A DNA stretch of 64,000 bases from Warburgia ugandensis. Its lineage: Eukaryota > Streptophyta > Magnoliopsida > Canellales > Canellaceae. Of this stretch, positions 60,601 through 64,000 are shown one piece after another. The position numbers and the translations under genes were made by a program. The first letter of the stretch is position 1. Every line of letters starts with the position of its first letter. The stretch spans positions 71,777,495 through 71,841,494 of the forward strand of contig CP141127.1 in assembly GCA_035236585.1 (NCBI GenBank). Direction: 5' to 3'. The notes under the pieces are model-generated. The model ran no database searches. It was not told the DNA's origin and saw only the letters and a program-made list of their open reading frames with translations.

Positions 60601-63600
60601 CTAGCCATTCTAGGATTCCACCTCTTAAAGGCCTTTATGTAAATGTGATACTAAAAAGCTTATAACTTGAGATCTAGAGCTCTGATTGAGGTTCCGCGAA
60701 AGGCGTTGTGTCCATGTCGACGACACGGACACACCCAAACTATAAAATCCCTAATTAAGGCCCAATATAAGGTGAGCATGACCCTTAGAATAGGATGGTG
60801 GTGCATGGCCACTAGACCTTTGGAAAACTGATGATACCAAGGCCCAATTAGGACCTTAGGACACCCATAGGCATGGGGATGAACCCTTAATGCCTAAGTA
60901 ATAAGACCAACCACTTTAAAACCTATAAAAGATAGGCCAAACTAACATTGATTCCCCAAACCATGTTCAGGAGTGTACGAGGACAAAGGGGTTAGCGCGA
61001 CCTAGCTAGGTAGGTGCTCTATCGCTACTAGACTTTTAAATAGAGCCATGATTGTTTTGAATGCATGTTTTAAGTATAAGTTATACGATTTGATAAGCAT
61101 AACTTAATCTTATAAACGAGTTCAACATACATATGATAAATGCTTTATACATAGATATGTTTTGCAAATAATTGCATATACATTATGCATAGATATGTTT
61201 TGCAAACAATTGCATACATTGTATGATTTGTGAGCATTGAGTTCTTGAAAAATTGCATGTCCTTGAGGGTTACCAAAAGACGCTGGAGTGCCCAAAAGAA
61301 GCTGGGTAGGCAATTGTGAGGGCCAAGCAGTTGTGAGGGACCCAAAGAGGACAGGTTTTGAAAAAGAGATGTTTTTGCTTGTTTGATCGTATATGTTTTG
61401 GGCTAGTAAGCTCGTGGGCGCTATGCCGAGAGGTTGGGGTGGTTTCCTAGCCTCTACCACTACTAGGTGGATTGGGTACCACGCCCAAAAAGGGCATGTC
61501 CCTACGTCGACTGCATGTGGTACAGGGGGTTACCACTGGTGTCACGACACTGGGTCGATGTGTCATATGCCCCGTGGAGGCTATGACACTGTGTCCCTAG
61601 GTACCCGGGGACCACACGGCGGTGAAGTAGTGGGCATAGTTGGGCCCTATGGTTTCGTGGACTTACTTGAATGGCATATGGCATGATATGAGGTTGGTCG
61701 ACCATACCATACTAGATATCCATGAGTTGGATTCAATGAAACATCTTGTGCATATCATTATGTTATGATATATATATATATATATGATACTTTCGACTTG
61801 GATTATGTGATTTCCTTAAGTCGTCAATATTCCAACTCGATGATGGTTTTTAATCTTGATATTAAACTTGAGTGTTCAGACATGCACATGTTTTGAAAGA
61901 GCACATGATTTTAAACATCACATGCATTATAAAACTAGTAGTGATGGACTCCTATTGAGTATAGTATATACTCACCCAATCCTCAACATTTTTCAGACAC
62001 AAAGTAAACACTTAAGGGAAAGGAACGCTTGTGACAAAAGACACCCAGACTAAGTGCAAGTAAGTAAACCCCTAACTTATCTTTCAATGTTACTTGATTG
62101 TAGTTACTCTCTATACCGAAATTTGTGACTAACACTTTCTTGGGAATAGATTCAATTTAAAATTATGCCATGACTAGATAATTTGAAAATGTGTTTTGAC
62201 ACTCGGGGTTTTTATGAAAGATTATTTTCCAAAACGAAAAAGATTTTCATGCATTTCATATTTATAAAACAAGAGATCTCGCCTTTTTATCAAATTTGCA
62301 TCATATAAAAACCTGGGTCGTCACACTACTGGAGTGGTAATAGATCTTATCTTCTATAAGTTTCCTATGAGCTCTTTTACCCTAAGTCCATTTTCTACTT
62401 GATTATAAGTTAAGTCCATGAACATTAATCATGTCATTTATGGATTTATTATTCTCCTAAATGGGCTAAGGAGATGGTGACAAATTCCATTCCTTATCTT
62501 ATACTAATTAATGTAGCCCTTATTATGATTAATTTCATGTCATCCATAATTTATAAGTGTTTATGAAAGTAAATCTATATTTTGATTAATCAAATAATTA
62601 ATTTTTTTTGTAATTTTTCATGTAATTTTCACATATTTACTTAACATAAACATAAAATCATAAAATTAATCTACTTAGTAAATCTACTAATAAATCAAAG
62701 ACAATTAAACCATAAATTGACAATTTAGATTAAAAAATTTCATATTATAAGTTTTCGTCATGATCCAACCATCATATCTAACCTTTCGTTATTAGATATA
62801 TGGTCTTTAATAACATTAAGGGTCTAAATCACAATTCTTCATAAATATGTAACATCTAGCCCTTAATTTGATATAATCTCATCATTAGATCATCAGTATG
62901 ACTCATCCATAATTTCTAATCATCCTATATGTCACTGATCAAGGAGATTAGTAATAAATTTTGAAATTAATAGAAAGATATAGTACTCAAATAATCATTT
63001 TTATGGGTTTAGTAGATTATACTCATCAAGAGGAATTCAATGGTCCTTTTCGATATCAATTTGGAGCTAAATTGAGTTCAGAATCACAATTTTAAGATTT
63101 CAATTCAAAATTTCAACAGTCCAGATCACTTCTGGATGATGAGGAAGCAAGAAAATAGAGCAGCCCGCGTCTCCATCTCTGGGATGTAGGCGGCATCTGT
63201 TTCTTCCTCGACCACGTTGAATGCAGGGTGCATGCACGAAGACGCTCCCACAGGGAACATCTCTGCGTTGTGTTCCCATCATGCGTCTTCTATGCATGTT
63301 GTCCATAAATTGTCGAGACAGTCCAAATCTGGACCATCAAATTAGAGATCTCCATATCATCATGAAATTGAAAAACACAAATGATTGTGATCACTTTTCT
63401 AGGGTTTTTGAGCCCTTCTAAATCCATTGGAAGGCTCAAAATTTTCATTTGAGCCATCTTTGATGGAGTTCTAGGGTTAAGTCACTTGTACTGGTTTCAC
63501 TGGTGAATCTCACTGGAAAAACCAGTCCGGTGATGTTAAAACCTTAAATTAACAAAGGGGAAATGAAGATTAGGAAGAGGGCCACCTACCTGGAATGTCC

Positions 63601-64000
63601 ATAAGAGAGAAAAATGACCAAAAAATAAGAAATCCATGCTAGAGAATAAAGTTGCTAGAGTTACTATTTTTCGGTGAAAATGTCGATGAATAAGTCACTG
63701 ATCTTCGCAAAATCATAGGGCTTTTGTAGAGTAAGATTCCTAGAGCTTTTTAACAGATTAGATCTTGATTTTATCTATCTAAAATGAACATCTAATTCAA
63801 CAACAATACCAAGGTGAAAACCAAGGTTTGTTGGGGACGATGTGCCACTGGAAGGGCCAGAATATTCTACCCGGTGCATCTGGGGACGCACTTCCAGTTA
63901 AAGAGAGAGGAGAGAGAAAAATAGGAGGAAAATAGGGAAGGAAAGGGATTTTGGAGCTGGAGTCAGGAGGGAAGTTAGGGAATTTGGGGAAGAATTTTAT

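Larger units (their letters stand above)
59720..62325 (+). mobile_element. Solo LTR S2, 2.61 kb, same family as S1 (fossil)
   Basis: Starts TGTAATGACTCC, ends GGGTCGTCACA, flanked by perfect CTACT copies, with no internal region. It matches 35,050-37,700 in reverse along its whole length, including a TA-repeat (61,769-61,784 and 35,598-35,614). Small open frames inside (for example 60,188-60,589) lie in the CpG core and are not genes. Confidence 0.88.
57736..64000 (-). mobile_element. Long LTR of the 5.7-kb family, minus-oriented, runs off the window (fossil)
   Basis: Begins TGTGATGACCCAGG, the reverse of the end at 56,214, and follows that LTR backwards: hairpin pair at 58,128, the CCATGCTTGTATG stretch, the GATC-rich body, and a CpG core at 63,155-63,300 next to a purine-rich tract at the window edge that matches 51,190 reversed. 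A solo LTR splits it at 59,720-62,325. The right boundary is outside the window. Confidence 0.78.

Noticed and set aside
1-64000. CRISPR arrays, tRNA or rRNA genes, phage-like or operon structures
   Set aside because: None was seen. The repeats have no spacer pattern, and the content is that of plant transposable elements.

Overview
The window looks like repeat-rich heterochromatin from a plant with a large genome. The signs are Ty3/gypsy chromoviruses of the Tekay/Del type with very long LTRs (about 3 to 6 kb), a CACTA-type transposon gene of the plant-specific Transposase_24/DUF8039/Ulp1 kind, and a RICESLEEPER-like hAT gene. I find no convincing host gene, tRNA, rRNA or CRISPR array. The species cannot be named from the sequence alone.

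Region 1-17,520 is a broken CACTA-type gene read on the minus strand, with its start near 14,847 and its 3' end beyond base 1. It carries two passengers: a Tekay element with both LTRs (542-11,212, target duplication CTTAC) sitting exactly at one of its 5' splice sites, and a compact solo LTR (12,786-13,238, duplication CCCTT) inside a coding exon. Upstream of the gene (15,040-17,520) lie inverted TATAGGACNGTTA-type subterminal motifs, partly organised as a tandem array of about 0.5 kb units.

Region 17,540-20,790 holds a decayed plus-strand hAT transposase gene and, just beyond it, a hAT-like terminus. From 20,815 to 26,000 there is a Ty1/copia fragment (gag, protease, start of an LTR), a 3.67-kb solo LTR with a perfect AACTT duplication, and the C-terminal end of a chromovirus integrase. 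Between 26,000 and 30,840 little is recognisable except an LTR-end-like tract near 29,750.

From 30,840 to 64,000 the window is a nest of LTR elements. An LTR-like block is interrupted at 33,715 by another LTR (33,715-38,129). That LTR contains a 2.65-kb solo LTR (35,050-37,700, duplication GGTGG). It is followed by a complete-boundary Tekay insertion (38,130-56,809, duplication ACCAC). Each LTR of that insertion carries a plus-oriented LTR of a third, 5.7-kb LTR family. After a remnant with a primer binding site and LTR head (56,815-57,735) comes a further long LTR running off the window (57,736-64,000), itself split by a second copy of the solo LTR (59,720-62,325, duplication CTACT).

Nothing here looks like a new enzymatic system. 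The most interesting unexplained signal is a pair of adjacent hairpins found at nearly the same place, about 400 to 520 bases from the LTR 3' end, in almost every long-LTR family of the window. The families share little other sequence there, and the long stem keeps pairing although its bases change. A second notable point is the retroelement insertion that duplicated a splice donor and left it usable. All coordinates and identities were read by eye; no alignment was run.
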